Positions 38,583-48,487 of a stretch of DNA of 64,000 nucleotides are shown one piece after another. Made by a program: the position numbers and the translations under genes. The stretch comes from Marinobacter flavimaris (GTDB lineage Bacteria > Pseudomonadota > Gammaproteobacteria > Pseudomonadales > Oleiphilaceae). Location: NCBI RefSeq assembly GCF_002933295.1, contig NZ_PSSW01000010.1, positions 110,812-174,811 of the forward strand, read 5' to 3'. The notes under the pieces were generated by a model. It saw nothing but the letters and a program-made list of their open reading frames with translations, searched no databases and had not been told where the DNA came from. Position 1 is the stretch's first letter. Each line of letters begins with the position of its first letter.

Positions 38583-40922
38583 TCAGCTGTCCTTGCGCGC
38601 CGAGGCAAGTGCCTGGGCCAGCGCACCAGCCATGGCGCCCTGTGGGGATTTCTGACCGGAACCGCCATTACCGGCATTCCGGTTTCCGCCCTTGCGGCTG
38701 GCTCCGGAGCGGTTGGCAGCCATTGGCTTGCCTTCGTTTTTCTCGCCAGGCTGATCGTCCATACGCATGGTCAGGGCAATTCGCTTGCGCGGGATATCCA
38801 CGTCCATCACCTTAACCTTGACGATATCCCCGGCCTTGACCACTTCTCGGGGATCCTTGACGAAGGTGTGGGACAGCGCGGAAATGTGCACCAAGCCATC
38901 CTGATGCACACCAATATCCACAAACGCGCCAAAGTTGGTCACGTTGGTCACCGACCCTTCCAGCACCATGCCGGGTTTGAGATCGCTCAGGGTTTCGACC
39001 CCTTCCTCAAAACTTGCGAACCTGAATTCCGGTCGCGGATCCCGCCCCGGTTTCTCCAGTTCCGAGATGATGTCCTTGATAGTCGGCAAACCGAACTGTT
39101 CTGTTACGTAATCCTGGGGATTCAGACCACGCAGGAACGAGGAATCGCCGATGATATCGCCCACTTCGCGATTATTTTTCCGGGCGATGGCCTCGACCAC
39201 GCCATAGGCTTCCGGGTGCACGGAGGACCGGTCCAGGGGGTTCTCGCCGCCGGCAATACGCAGAAAACCCGCCGCCTGCTCGAACGTGCGGTCCCCGAGA
39301 CGGGTGACCTTGAGCAGCTGTTTCCGGTTGCGGAACATGCCGTTCTGGTTGCGGAACTCAATGATGTTCTGGGCGATGGTCTGGTTCAGGCCCGAGACCC
39401 TTGCCAGCAGTGGCGCTGACGCGGTATTCAGATCCACACCCACGCCGTTTACGCAGTCTTCCACTACGGCATCGAGGCTTCGTGACAGCTGCACCTGGGA
39501 AACGTCGTGCTGGTACTGCCCCACCCCGATGGATTTCGGCTCGATTTTCACCAGTTCGGCCAGCGGATCCTGCAACCGGCGGGCAATGGACACCGCGCCG
39601 CGAATGGTGACATCCAGATCGGGCAGTTCTTTTGAGGCGAACTCGGAGGCTGAATAGACCGAAGCACCGGACTCACTGACCACGATCCGGGCCAGCTTCA
39701 ATTCGGGGTAACGCTTGCTGAGGTCGCCGACCAGCTTCTCCGTTTCCCGGGAAGCGGTGCCATTGCCAATGGCCACCAGTTCAATCTTGTACTCCCGACA
39801 CCAGGCCGCCAGCTGCTCGATGGAACGGTCCCATTGGTTCTGCGGCGCATGGGGGAAGATGGCACCGTGGCCGGCCACCTGGCCAGTGCCATCGATAACA
39901 GCCACTTTCACCCCGGTGCGTAGCCCTGGATCCAGGCCCAGGGTCGGACGTGGACCGGCCGGCGCAAGCAGCAGAAGATCCTTGAGGTTGGCGGCGAACA
40001 CGTTGATGGCTTCGGTTTCTGCCGCTTCGCGGACCTGTGCCATGAGATCGGTTTCAATCTGGGTGGAGAGTTTCACCCGCCAGGTCCAGCGAACCACCTC
40101 CGAGAGCCATTTGTCGGCAGCACGACCATTGTCCCGGATATTCCAGCGAGCGGCGATGCGCTGCTCGGCCGGGTGGGGCGCACGGCGGTCATCCTCGGCA
40201 TCACCAACAACAATCGTGTAACCAAGAACGCCCTCGTTCCTGCCCCGAAGGATGGCCAGGGCACGGTGGGACGGAACTTTCTTAAGCGGCTCAACGTGGT
40301 CGAAATAATCACGGAACTTGGCCCCCTCGTTTTCCTTGCCTTCCACCACGGTGACGTTCAGCTGGCCTTCCTGCCAGATAAAGTCCCGCAGGCTGCCCAG
40401 CAGCTCGGCATCCTCGGCAAACCGCTCCATCAGAATGTAGCGGGCGCCATCCAGGGCAGCCTTGGTATCTTCCACGCCGGCTTCTTTGTTCAGGTAGCCC
40501 TGGGCAGTGGTTTCAGGATCGAGAGTCGGATCATCATAGAGGGCGTCAGCCAGCGGCTCCAGACCCGCCTCGCGGGCAATCTGGGCCTTGGTCCGGCGCT
40601 TGGGCTTGTAGGGCAGGTAAAGATCTTCCAGACGGTTCTTGGTGTCGGCGTCCTGGATGGTGGCCTTGAGCTCGTCGGTCAGCTTGCCCTGCTCCTCAAT
40701 GCTCTTGAGGATAGTGGCACGACGGTCTTCCAGTTCCCGCAAATAGCGCAGACGTTCTTCCAGGTTCCTCAGCTGGCTGTCATCCAGTGAGCCTGTGATC
40801 TCTTTCCGGTAGCGGGCGATAAACGGAACGGTCGCGCCTTCGTCGAGCAGTTCGACGGTGGCATTAACCTGTTGCTCGCGGACACCGAGTTCCTCGGCGA
40901 TACGCCTGGAGATACTGTTCAT
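38583..40922 (-). CDS. tex: Tex family transcription accessory protein
   Basis: A 779-residue nucleic-acid-binding protein. It has an N-terminal Tex domain (VPFIARYRKEITGSLDD), a YqgF RNase-H-like fold near 325-450 (LGLDPGLRTGVKVAVID), helix-hairpin-helix motifs (ASAPLLARVSGLNQTIAQNI) and a C-terminal S1 domain (GMVLEGSVTNVTNFGAFVDIGVHQDGLVHIS). The tail past ~725 is Gly/Asn/Lys-rich and disordered. By family it affects transcription and RNA handling; the mechanism is not fixed. It starts 49 bases after the GGDEF-EAL gene. Confidence 0.96.
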   Translation of the reverse strand: MNSISRRIAEELGVREQQVNATVELLDEGATVPFIARYRKEITGSLDDSQLRNLEERLRYLRELEDRRATILKSIEEQGKLTDELKATIQDADTKNRLEDLYLPYKPKRRTKAQIAREAGLEPLADALYDDPTLDPETTAQGYLNKEAGVEDTKAALDGARYILMERFAEDAELLGSLRDFIWQEGQLNVTVVEGKENEGAKFRDYFDHVEPLKKVPSHRALAILRGRNEGVLGYTIVVGDAEDDRRAPHPAEQRIAARWNIRDNGRAADKWLSEVVRWTWRVKLSTQIETDLMAQVREAAETEAINVFAANLKDLLLLAPAGPRPTLGLDPGLRTGVKVAVIDGTGQVAGHGAIFPHAPQNQWDRSIEQLAAWCREYKIELVAIGNGTASRETEKLVGDLSKRYPELKLARIVVSESGASVYSASEFASKELPDLDVTIRGAVSIARRLQDPLAELVKIEPKSIGVGQYQHDVSQVQLSRSLDAVVEDCVNGVGVDLNTASAPLLARVSGLNQTIAQNIIEFRNQNGMFRNRKQLLKVTRLGDRTFEQAAGFLRIAGGENPLDRSSVHPEAYGVVEAIARKNNREVGDIIGDSSFLRGLNPQDYVTEQFGLPTIKDIISELEKPGRDPRPEFRFASFEEGVETLSDLKPGMVLEGSVTNVTNFGAFVDIGVHQDGLVHISALSHTFVKDPREVVKAGDIVKVKVMDVDIPRKRIALTMRMDDQPGEKNEGKPMAANRSGASRKGGNRNAGNGGSGQKSPQGAMAGALAQALASARKDS

Positions 40923-40971
40923 GCAACCTCTGTCTGATGCTTTGCCAATAAACCAGCAAAGGTACAGCGGC

Positions 40972-42708
40972 TTACTGCTGCAGGCAAGCGGCCTGTCCCC
41001 GCTTGTTCAGGAATTGCACAAGATCCGCCCAGGGCATGGGCCGGGCGTAGTAATAGCCCTGGATTTCATCGCAATGCTGCTGGCGCAGAAACTCCAGTTG
41101 CCCTTCGGTTTCCACGCCTTCGGCGACGACGCTGATCTGCAGGCTGTGGGCCAGGCTGATAATGGCCCGGATAATGTGTTCGGCGTCTGCGGAATTACCC
41201 AACTCCTGCACAAACGACTTGTCGATCTTCACCAGCGAGATGGGCAGATGCTGGAGATTGCTCAACGATGAAAAGCCGGTGCCGAAATCGTCCAGGGCAA
41301 AACTGATACCCAGCTGGTTCAATTCCCGCAGGCAGCGCTGGGCGTACTCCGGGTCGTGCATCATGGCACTCTCGGTCAGCTCCAGCTCCAGCAGACTGGT
41401 ATCCACGTTGGCGTTAAAGATGATGCGGAAAATGGTTTCGGTCATCTTGCGATCGTGAAACTGCCTGAACGACAGGTTGACCGCGAACACCAGCCCGGGG
41501 AAACCGAGCTCGGCGGACTCCTGCAGGCGTTTGCAGGCCTGCTCGATGACCCAGTAACCAATGGGCACGATCAACCCGCTGCGCTCGGCAACCGGAATGA
41601 ATTCGTCCGGCCCCACCAGCCCGCGCTCCGGGTGATTCCAGCGCAACAGGCATTCGACACCCCGTACTTCTTCCGTGGCCAGATCAATCCGGGGCTGATA
41701 GTAAAGCTCCAGTTCCTTGCCTCGAAGGGCGTTGCGGAGGTCTGCCTCCAGACGAAGCTGGTAACCGGCGGAAATGTGCAGCTGGCGGTCGTAAAAACGG
41801 TAGCTGGTGCCCGGATCCCGTTTTGCTTCGAACATGGCGCGGTTGGCCCGGCGCAACAGATTCTCGGCGCTGTCTCCGGCTTCCGGGTAGGTTGCGACAC
41901 CAAGGCTGGCACTGACCACGACCGTCTGGCCATCAATCGTAACCGGCTCATCAAGGGCGTTGACCACCTTGCGGATAATCTGGGTGATATCGAGGGAGTC
42001 CTCGACCTTTTCAACAATAATGGCCAGTTCGTCACCCCCGATACGCATCAGCGAATCGACGCGACGAAGAGAATGACGAAGACGCTCTGCCAGCTTCATC
42101 ATCAACTGGTCGCTTTTCTGGTAACCGAAAGATTCATTAATGCTGCGGAAGTCATCGATATTGAGGTGCAACAAGGCCAGCCGATGGCCTGCACGCTCAG
42201 CCCGCAGCAAGGCCTGCTGGAGACGATCGAAGAAAAGGTCCCGGTTGATAAAACCGGTGGCGACTTCGCGGCCCAGCTGACCATGGGCGGACTCGGACAA
42301 CTGGTCCCGATACCAGAGGCATTTCACGGCCCGACGGAACGTCCAGTGGTCCAGGGTTTGACGACAAAGGTAATCGGCAGCTCCGGCAGCCAGCAACTCT
42401 GGCGCGCGCTCCATCGGCGGCTCGGCACTCAGGGCCAGTACCGGCTTTTCATTGCTGGCGACGGCCAGGTACTGCAGGAAGGAGGCTTCAGACCCACCGT
42501 GGAACACGCAATCCCATACGATAAGATCAAAACTGGCGTTCCGGATCAGATCATCGCAATCCACCAGATCCGGGCACCAGGTTGCGTCCGCACTGATTTC
42601 GACGTCACCCGCCAGGAGAGCATTCAGCCAGAGAAAATCAGCGTAATCTGGTGTCAGAACCAAAAGGCGCAACTGTCCGGGCCTCACGGTTTCCAGTGGC
42701 AGTGTCAT
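40972..42708 (-). CDS. receiver-like GGDEF-EAL protein, probable c-di-GMP phosphodiesterase
   Basis: A 578-residue soluble protein. The N-terminal ~130 residues resemble a receiver fold (FDLIVWD with an Asp at the acceptor place, then KPVLALSAEPP), but the acidic pocket is poor. The GGDEF domain (about 145-310) has RIGGDELAIIV. The EAL domain (about 330-565) has ECLLRW at the signature, FAVNLSFRQF, LELELTESAMM, LDDFGTGFSSL, VKIDKSFV and AEGVETEGQ. All metal and base residues of an active EAL are retained, with Cys for Ala in the signature. It is therefore likely a phosphodiesterase; the GGDEF may be regulatory. It is divergent from rep. Confidence 0.88.
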   Translation of the reverse strand: MTLPLETVRPGQLRLLVLTPDYADFLWLNALLAGDVEISADATWCPDLVDCDDLIRNASFDLIVWDCVFHGGSEASFLQYLAVASNEKPVLALSAEPPMERAPELLAAGAADYLCRQTLDHWTFRRAVKCLWYRDQLSESAHGQLGREVATGFINRDLFFDRLQQALLRAERAGHRLALLHLNIDDFRSINESFGYQKSDQLMMKLAERLRHSLRRVDSLMRIGGDELAIIVEKVEDSLDITQIIRKVVNALDEPVTIDGQTVVVSASLGVATYPEAGDSAENLLRRANRAMFEAKRDPGTSYRFYDRQLHISAGYQLRLEADLRNALRGKELELYYQPRIDLATEEVRGVECLLRWNHPERGLVGPDEFIPVAERSGLIVPIGYWVIEQACKRLQESAELGFPGLVFAVNLSFRQFHDRKMTETIFRIIFNANVDTSLLELELTESAMMHDPEYAQRCLRELNQLGISFALDDFGTGFSSLSNLQHLPISLVKIDKSFVQELGNSADAEHIIRAIISLAHSLQISVVAEGVETEGQLEFLRQQHCDEIQGYYYARPMPWADLVQFLNKRGQAACLQQ

Positions 42709-42851
42709 CTAGCAGGATCCATTTATGCGTGAACAACCAAGTCCGTTCTATCAATCATAGTCGATAGATCGTCAAGGTACAGCAACTCTGTCTGGTGTAG
42801 AATAAGCCCACGTCCGTTATCCCCATTTCGTTCCATTCTGGCCATTTATTT

Positions 42852-44870
42852 GTGAACAAGCTCAACCCGAGACAAAGCGAAGCAGTCCGCTATGCCGATG
42901 GCCCGATGCTGGTGCTTGCCGGGGCAGGCAGTGGCAAGACCAGCGTGATTACCCGCAAGATTGCCTACCTGATCGAGCAACTTGGAATACCGGGGCGTCA
43001 TATTGCCGCAGTCACCTTCACCAACAAGGCTGCCCGTGAAATGAAAGAGCGGGTTGGCAGGATCGTTGACCGGAAGCTGACCCGGGGCCTGATTGTATCT
43101 ACTTTTCACAATCTTGGCCTCAACATGATCCGTGAGGAGCACACGCATCTTGGCTACCACCCCGGCTTCTCGATCTTTGATGCCGAGGATGCCAAGGCCC
43201 TGTTACAGGATCTGATGCTCCGGGAAGCCAGCGCCGAGGCCGGGGACGAACTCAACGACATCCAGATGACCATCTCCTCCTGGAAAAACGCCATGCGGGG
43301 GCCCGCCGAGGCCCTGAGCAAGGCTGCCGATGAGCGTGAACAGCGTATTGCCATTATCTACAAGAAATACAACGAGTACCTGAAAGCCTACAACGCGGTC
43401 GATTTTGATGATCTGATCCTGCTGCCCGTGATGCTGTTCCGCTCGAATCCGGACGTGCTCGCGAAATGGCGGCGGAAGATTCGCTACATGCTGGTGGATG
43501 AATACCAGGACACCAACGTGTGCCAGTATGAACTAGTCAAGCAGCTGGTGGCCGAGCGGGCCGCGTTTACCGTGGTTGGAGACGACGACCAGTCCATCTA
43601 TGCCTGGCGCGGTGCCCGGCCCGAAAACCTGGCCCAGCTAAAGGAAGACTTCCCTAGCCTGAAAATCGTCAAGCTTGAACAGAATTACCGGTCCACTGCC
43701 CGGATCCTGCGCAGTGCCAACACAGTAATTGCCAATAATCCCCACGTGTTCGAGAAGGCGTTGTGGAGTGATCACACCATCGGCGAGGAAATCCGGATTG
43801 TCCGATGCCGCAACGAAGACGCGGAAACCGACCGCGTTGCCACCGAGATCCTCGACCAGAAACTAAAAAAAGGGCTCGATTTCCGGGACTTTGCCGTGCT
43901 GTATCGGGGTAACCACCAGGCACGACTGCTGGAAATGAAACTGCAGGCCTACCAGATCCCCTACCGCATCTCCGGCGGCCAGTCGTTTTTCTCGAAGAAC
44001 GAGATCAAGGACGCCATGTCCTACCTGCGGCTGTTGATCAATCCGGACGACGACGCCGCGTTTCTGCGGGTGGTCAATGTGCCACGCCGGGAGATCGGTC
44101 CGCGCACGCTGGAGCAGCTCAGTCACTACGCCCGGTCCCGCAACGTCAGCCTGTTCAAGGCCCTGGGTGACATGGGCGCAGAGACCCACGTGACCGAGAA
44201 GGGGCTGGATCGCCTGCGGCGTTTTGCCCACTGGGTGGATGCCACCTGCGAGCGGTTGCACAGCGAGAACCCGATACCCGTGATCAAACAGCTGTTCACG
44301 GACATCGAATACGAGGAGTGGCTGCACCAGCACTCCGGCACCCCCAAACAGGCCGAGCGGCGGATGGAGAACATCTGGTACCTGGTGGAGTCCATCCAGC
44401 GCATGCTCGACGATGGCAAGGGCACGGCCGATGAGCTCGGCATCGAGGATGCCATCACCAAACTGATCCTTCGGGACATGATGGAACAGCGGGAAGAGGA
44501 CGATGACAGCGACAAGGTTCAGCTGCTCACCCTGCACGCGTCGAAGGGCCTGGAGTTTCCCCACGTGTTCATCATGGGGCTTGAGGAAGAAATCCTGCCC
44601 CACCGAAGCAGTATTGAAGAAGGTAATATCGAGGAAGAACGGCGACTGATGTACGTGGGCATTACCCGCGCCCGGGAAACGCTGACCCTGACTTACGCGG
44701 CGACCCGGAAACAGTACGGCGAGAAACTCGAAACCATCCCGAGCCGCTTCCTTGATGAGCTGCCCGAGGAAGACCTCAAATGGGAGGGGACTGGCGACCT
44801 GGATGTGGAAGCCAATCAGAAAAAGGGAAAAGCGACTCTCAGTGCCCTTTTGGGCGATCTCGGCCTGTAA
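42852..44870 (+). CDS. rep: ATP-dependent DNA helicase Rep
   Basis: 3'-5' helicase that clears proteins from DNA ahead of the replisome. The 672-residue length equals E. coli Rep (673). Motifs of the UvrD/Rep family: MLVLAGAGSGKTSVITRKI, VTFTNKAAREMKER, YMLVDEYQDTN, VVGDDDQSIYAWRGA, KLEQNYRS, LLTLHASKGLEFPHVF and YVGITRARETLTLTY. The C-terminus is shorter than UvrD and PcrA. The start is GTG at 42852, giving MNKLNPRQSEAV, the Rep N-terminus. Confidence 0.95.
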   Translation: MNKLNPRQSEAVRYADGPMLVLAGAGSGKTSVITRKIAYLIEQLGIPGRHIAAVTFTNKAAREMKERVGRIVDRKLTRGLIVSTFHNLGLNMIREEHTHLGYHPGFSIFDAEDAKALLQDLMLREASAEAGDELNDIQMTISSWKNAMRGPAEALSKAADEREQRIAIIYKKYNEYLKAYNAVDFDDLILLPVMLFRSNPDVLAKWRRKIRYMLVDEYQDTNVCQYELVKQLVAERAAFTVVGDDDQSIYAWRGARPENLAQLKEDFPSLKIVKLEQNYRSTARILRSANTVIANNPHVFEKALWSDHTIGEEIRIVRCRNEDAETDRVATEILDQKLKKGLDFRDFAVLYRGNHQARLLEMKLQAYQIPYRISGGQSFFSKNEIKDAMSYLRLLINPDDDAAFLRVVNVPRREIGPRTLEQLSHYARSRNVSLFKALGDMGAETHVTEKGLDRLRRFAHWVDATCERLHSENPIPVIKQLFTDIEYEEWLHQHSGTPKQAERRMENIWYLVESIQRMLDDGKGTADELGIEDAITKLILRDMMEQREEDDDSDKVQLLTLHASKGLEFPHVFIMGLEEEILPHRSSIEEGNIEEERRLMYVGITRARETLTLTYAATRKQYGEKLETIPSRFLDELPEEDLKWEGTGDLDVEANQKKGKATLSALLGDLGL

Positions 44871-44974
44871 ATTTCAAATTTTTTTACAATCACTGCAACT
44901 TTTGAAGACCTGATCCGTTTCTGCAAGTGGGATACCTCATCCCGCTCCGACAACAACAAGATCAGGAGGACTTC

Positions 44975-47227
44975 ATGTCCAGAAATTCCAATCGCTTGTG
45001 TCAGCTTACCGGTTCGCTCTTTCTCATCACGGCAGGAGCCACCCCAGCCAGCGCGGGGCTCCTTGGCGGGCTACTCGGATCATCTACCGATGATTCAATA
45101 GTGCAGACGAACCAGGACAGAGACCCGGCAAAAGGCTACTTCAGCGAACCTTTTGCGGAACCAACCATCATCGTCGACGGTGAAGCTGTTGAAACCGATG
45201 AGAAATGCATCACCCGGGCCGATGGCATGGATGAGTGCAAACCGGCCGCAGGTACCATGGCCCTGCTGAAAGACGGTCGCCTACTCTACCTGAATGCGCT
45301 CGAGGGTACCGAAAACGTCGAGCTGTCAATCGTCGCCGAATTCGGCGAAGTCTCGGTCAACGATCAGACCCGTGTATTGTCGCTTGATGAAAGCGACAAC
45401 CCGTCCTGGCTCAAACCGTCCCCATTGGATGCCGGTGCCAATCCGGACGGCAATGACAGCGAGACCCTCCTCAACGGCACCGAACTCGACGGCTTGATTG
45501 ATACTGCAGATAACACCAGTAAAAACGACGGTGCGCTGTTCTGCTCGGATGTTATTGGCCTCGCAAACGGCGATGTGATGGCTGTCGGTGGCACCGACTA
45601 CTACTCGGAGCCCGGCATAGACGGCCTGCCACTCGGCGTTGCAGAGCTGGAAGGCATCAAGAATTCGCGGATATTCGATGAGGCGACCAACACCTGGCGC
45701 CAGAGCGGTGATATGACCTACGGCCGCTGGTACCCGTCGCTGGTCACTCTGGGCAATGGCGACGTCTTTGTGGCGAGCGGCGTCACCAAGCTTTTGAAGC
45801 CCGTCTATCCGGACGAGCCTCTGAATAGCGGACGCAACGTCGTCCAAACGGAAACCTACAACCCTTGCGCAGGCGTGTGGACGGAGAATCCTTCGACCGC
45901 AGACAGGTCACTGCCGCTTTACCCGCGAATGCATCTCCTGCCCAACGGTCACGTGCTCTATAACGCGGGCGGCCAGGCGTTCAATCCATTTGGCCAGGGG
46001 TATGACCAGGCCTTGTGGAACATTGTCGCCAGCTACAATCCCGCAACCCAGCGCTGGAACGACATCGGCTATGCCGGACTGCCCCTGAGACTGGATGAAG
46101 TCGGGCTGGACCAGCTCAGCAGCACACTGAATATCACCAATCTTTCCCTGGACCAGATCGGCTCATTGCTGGGCGATGTGCTGGAAGCTCCGTCTGATCT
46201 GCTGGAGAGCGGCGCAGAGCTGGGCGTTTCAGAGGACGACCTTCGAATGGCCATTGCCGGTGGCATGCGCGGCTCCACGTCCTCAACCATGTTACCTCTC
46301 AAGCCAAACGCCAACGGTGAGTACACGGACGTCGAGCTTCTGACTGCCGGTGGTGTTCCCAGTTACGCTCTACTGACCAATCCCGGCGGCTACCTGCCCA
46401 CGGATCAGAGCCGGATCGACCGCATAACCACGAATGGCGATGACATCGGCTACGAATCAAGACTCACTGGCTCGCTCAACCAGCCACGCTGGTATGGCAC
46501 CAATGTTCTCATGCCTGACGGCAGCGTCATGGTATTCAGTGGCGGCAACCGCGATGGTGTCGTAGCACCCGGCCTTGAGGGCCCAATTCGCACGGCCGAG
46601 CGCTTTGATCCGGAAACGGGCACGTGGACTGAAATGGCAACGGGCCACAGGGCACGGACTTACCACAATACAGCGGTACTTATGGAAGACGGTCGTGTGA
46701 TGATTGCCGGGCATTCGCCGATCAATACCGCCTACCTGACCTTCGTCGATCTTCAGGACTTCGGTTTGGCGCCGTATGACGGACGGGATCCCAGCTTTGA
46801 AATCTACACACCACCCTATGCCATGCGTGACGACCGCCCGGAAATCCAGAGCGCGCCGCGCAACCTGAGCATTGGTGATCGCTTCAATATAAAGGTTGAC
46901 CAGGCCGACCAGATCGACAAGGCGCTGCTGATTCGCCGGACGGTCATGACCCATGTGATTGATGGCGACCAGCGCGCCATTGAACTGGTCATGGAAAGAG
47001 GCAACGGCAACAAGCTGACCCTGAAAATGCCAGACAACCACAACGTGGTCCCCGCCGGCGAGTACATGCTGTTCGTGAGCAAACAGACGACTGAAGGAAG
47101 GGTGCCATCAATATCGGCTCCCATCACCGTGGTCAACGAGAACCTCGAATGCATGGCGCCAACCCAGATGGCGGGCGACACCACGACCGCCGACGGAATT
47201 ATCGAATCAACACTTGAGATTCTGTAA
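44975..47227 (+). CDS. secreted copper-radical oxidase (galactose/glyoxal oxidase-like)
   Basis: A 750-residue exported protein with Kelch-like propeller repeats and a C-terminal DUF1929 domain, the layout of galactose oxidase, glyoxal oxidase and bacterial GlxA. All copper-radical positions seem kept: Cys190 (ALFCSD) and Tyr253 (GRWYPS) for the Tyr-Cys cross-link, Tyr563-His564 (RTYHNTAVL) and His660 (MTHVIDGDQR). The end DNHNVVPAGEYMLF fits the family. A signal peptide (to about residue 27) ends in PASA. Residues ~370-440 hold an extra low-similarity insert. The frame opens at 44927, but AGGAGG four bases before the ATG at 44975 fixes the start. Expected chemistry is aldehyde or alcohol oxidation by O2 giving H2O2; the substrate is unknown. 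Confidence 0.85.
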   Translation: MSRNSNRLCQLTGSLFLITAGATPASAGLLGGLLGSSTDDSIVQTNQDRDPAKGYFSEPFAEPTIIVDGEAVETDEKCITRADGMDECKPAAGTMALLKDGRLLYLNALEGTENVELSIVAEFGEVSVNDQTRVLSLDESDNPSWLKPSPLDAGANPDGNDSETLLNGTELDGLIDTADNTSKNDGALFCSDVIGLANGDVMAVGGTDYYSEPGIDGLPLGVAELEGIKNSRIFDEATNTWRQSGDMTYGRWYPSLVTLGNGDVFVASGVTKLLKPVYPDEPLNSGRNVVQTETYNPCAGVWTENPSTADRSLPLYPRMHLLPNGHVLYNAGGQAFNPFGQGYDQALWNIVASYNPATQRWNDIGYAGLPLRLDEVGLDQLSSTLNITNLSLDQIGSLLGDVLEAPSDLLESGAELGVSEDDLRMAIAGGMRGSTSSTMLPLKPNANGEYTDVELLTAGGVPSYALLTNPGGYLPTDQSRIDRITTNGDDIGYESRLTGSLNQPRWYGTNVLMPDGSVMVFSGGNRDGVVAPGLEGPIRTAERFDPETGTWTEMATGHRARTYHNTAVLMEDGRVMIAGHSPINTAYLTFVDLQDFGLAPYDGRDPSFEIYTPPYAMRDDRPEIQSAPRNLSIGDRFNIKVDQADQIDKALLIRRTVMTHVIDGDQRAIELVMERGNGNKLTLKMPDNHNVVPAGEYMLFVSKQTTEGRVPSISAPITVVNENLECMAPTQMAGDTTTADGIIESTLEIL

Positions 47228-47247
47228 CCAGGCAACGGGAGTACATT

Positions 47248-47793
47248 ATGAAAAACGGACGGATCAGTACTGGCGGCTTGCCACTGGTTTTGTTCGGCCT
47301 GATGCCCCTGCTGGCTTCCTCGCCAGCGGGGGCGCATGGGGCACCCGACGCAGAGGGCGCTCCCTCTGAGATCGTGCAGGCCCGCATTACCGAGCAGCCG
47401 AACATTCAGGGATTGAACGCGATGATTCTGGATGCCCCACGCCCGGGCATCCTGTTGAGCTACCGGGGCGACACCCCTCTGACAGTATTGGGAACCCAAG
47501 ACGAGGCATTTCTCAGGTTTACTGGCAAGACCGTCATGGTCAATACCGAAAGCCCGAGCTGGCGGTCTCTGCCAAACGCCCCCACTCTCTCGGGAACGCC
47601 CGTTGAGGAGAGTGACAGATGGGCAGTGCTGTCGCAAAGTGCCAGTTTTGGCTGGCTAGACCCACGCCTGGCAGCGATGGAGAGCATGCATCACCAGGAA
47701 CCAGAACATCAGAGCTGGTCGATCAGCCTGCAAACCGCCTCCGGCGAAACAGCGATTATAGTCGGCGAGCTGAGGCGTAAACCGCTCCCCTGA
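47248..47793 (+). CDS. exported companion of the copper-radical oxidase, function unknown
   Basis: A 181-residue exported protein starting 20 bases after the oxidase gene, so co-transcription is likely; GGGAG lies before its ATG. The signal peptide (about 1-29) ends SPAGA, so the mature chain may begin His-Gly, which recalls copper proteins with an N-terminal His. The segment LTVLGTQDEAFLRFTG followed by VNTESPSW and FGWLDPRL resembles a family of exported proteins I know from actinobacteria; it has no assigned function. MHHQEPEH near residue 150 is a further possible metal site. A copper delivery or anchoring role is only a guess. Confidence 0.7.
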   Translation: MKNGRISTGGLPLVLFGLMPLLASSPAGAHGAPDAEGAPSEIVQARITEQPNIQGLNAMILDAPRPGILLSYRGDTPLTVLGTQDEAFLRFTGKTVMVNTESPSWRSLPNAPTLSGTPVEESDRWAVLSQSASFGWLDPRLAAMESMHHQEPEHQSWSISLQTASGETAIIVGELRRKPLP

Positions 47794-47825
47794 CCGCCTA
47801 AACCGGAAGGCCGAAAGGCCATAAG

Positions 47826-47857
47826 AAAAAGCCCCCGAATATCGGGGGCTTTTCTTT
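47826..47857. terminator. strong bidirectional terminator
   Basis: AAAAGCCCCCGA pairs perfectly with TCGGGGGCTTTT around ATA (47827-47853), with T-rich sequence after it and A-rich sequence before it. It ends the oxidase-companion transcript and the convergent cytochrome c5 gene. Confidence 0.9.
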
Positions 47858-47871
47858 TACTCAAAATAGCC

Positions 47872-48285
47872 TTACTGACTTTCTGCCACCAGGTGCTCGA
47901 CAGCCGCCTGAATTTCTTCATCCGGACAGCTTGCACAACCGCCCTTTGCAGGCATGGCATTGAAGCCATTGATCGCGTGACTGACCAGAGTGTCCAGCCC
48001 TTTATCGATGCGAGGAGCCCAGGCATCGGCATCACCAATCACAGGTGCACCAGCAGCACCGGTGGTGTGACACGCCATGCAAACCGCGTCATACACTTCG
48101 CTACCTGAACGAGGACCAGAGCTGGCGGTCTCGGTCGGAGCAGCAGCACTGCCACATTCGTCACCCTGCAGACACACTTCGCCAACCGGCTGGATACGTG
48201 CACGGATTTCATCTTCGACGCTTGCCATTACGGCGCTAGCTGTCAGGCCTGCAACGACCAACACAGCAGCCAGGACTCTCTTCAT
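47872..48285 (-). CDS. cytochrome c5 family protein
   Basis: Periplasmic single-heme electron carrier of 137 residues. A signal peptide (about 1-21) ends in VMA. The heme motif is C-M-A-C-H at residues 69-73, the axial Met is probably Met111 in NAMPAKGG, and the extra Cys pair (Cys117, Cys120 in CASC) is typical of c5. A pre-domain insert (about 35-60) carries two more cysteines. The start is the ATG at 48285 or a GTG two codons earlier at 48291; GAGGTG lies upstream of both. Confidence 0.88.
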   Translation of the reverse strand: MKRVLAAVLVVAGLTASAVMASVEDEIRARIQPVGEVCLQGDECGSAAAPTETASSGPRSGSEVYDAVCMACHTTGAAGAPVIGDADAWAPRIDKGLDTLVSHAINGFNAMPAKGGCASCPDEEIQAAVEHLVAESQ

Positions 48286-48487
48286 CTTCACAATGCACCT
48301 CGCATTTGAGCGTTATAATCTTCGGTCGCCGCATTATAGCGACTGAAACCCGGCAAAAAAACCAAACAGCAAAATCATAAATTGATTTCAACCATTTTAA
48401 TTGCGATTTCGTAAGTCAGAGGGTGTTTCGCGAACAATCCGGTTACCATGGTGTTCGCCGACGTTTCATCATTCAGGACCTGTTTCC

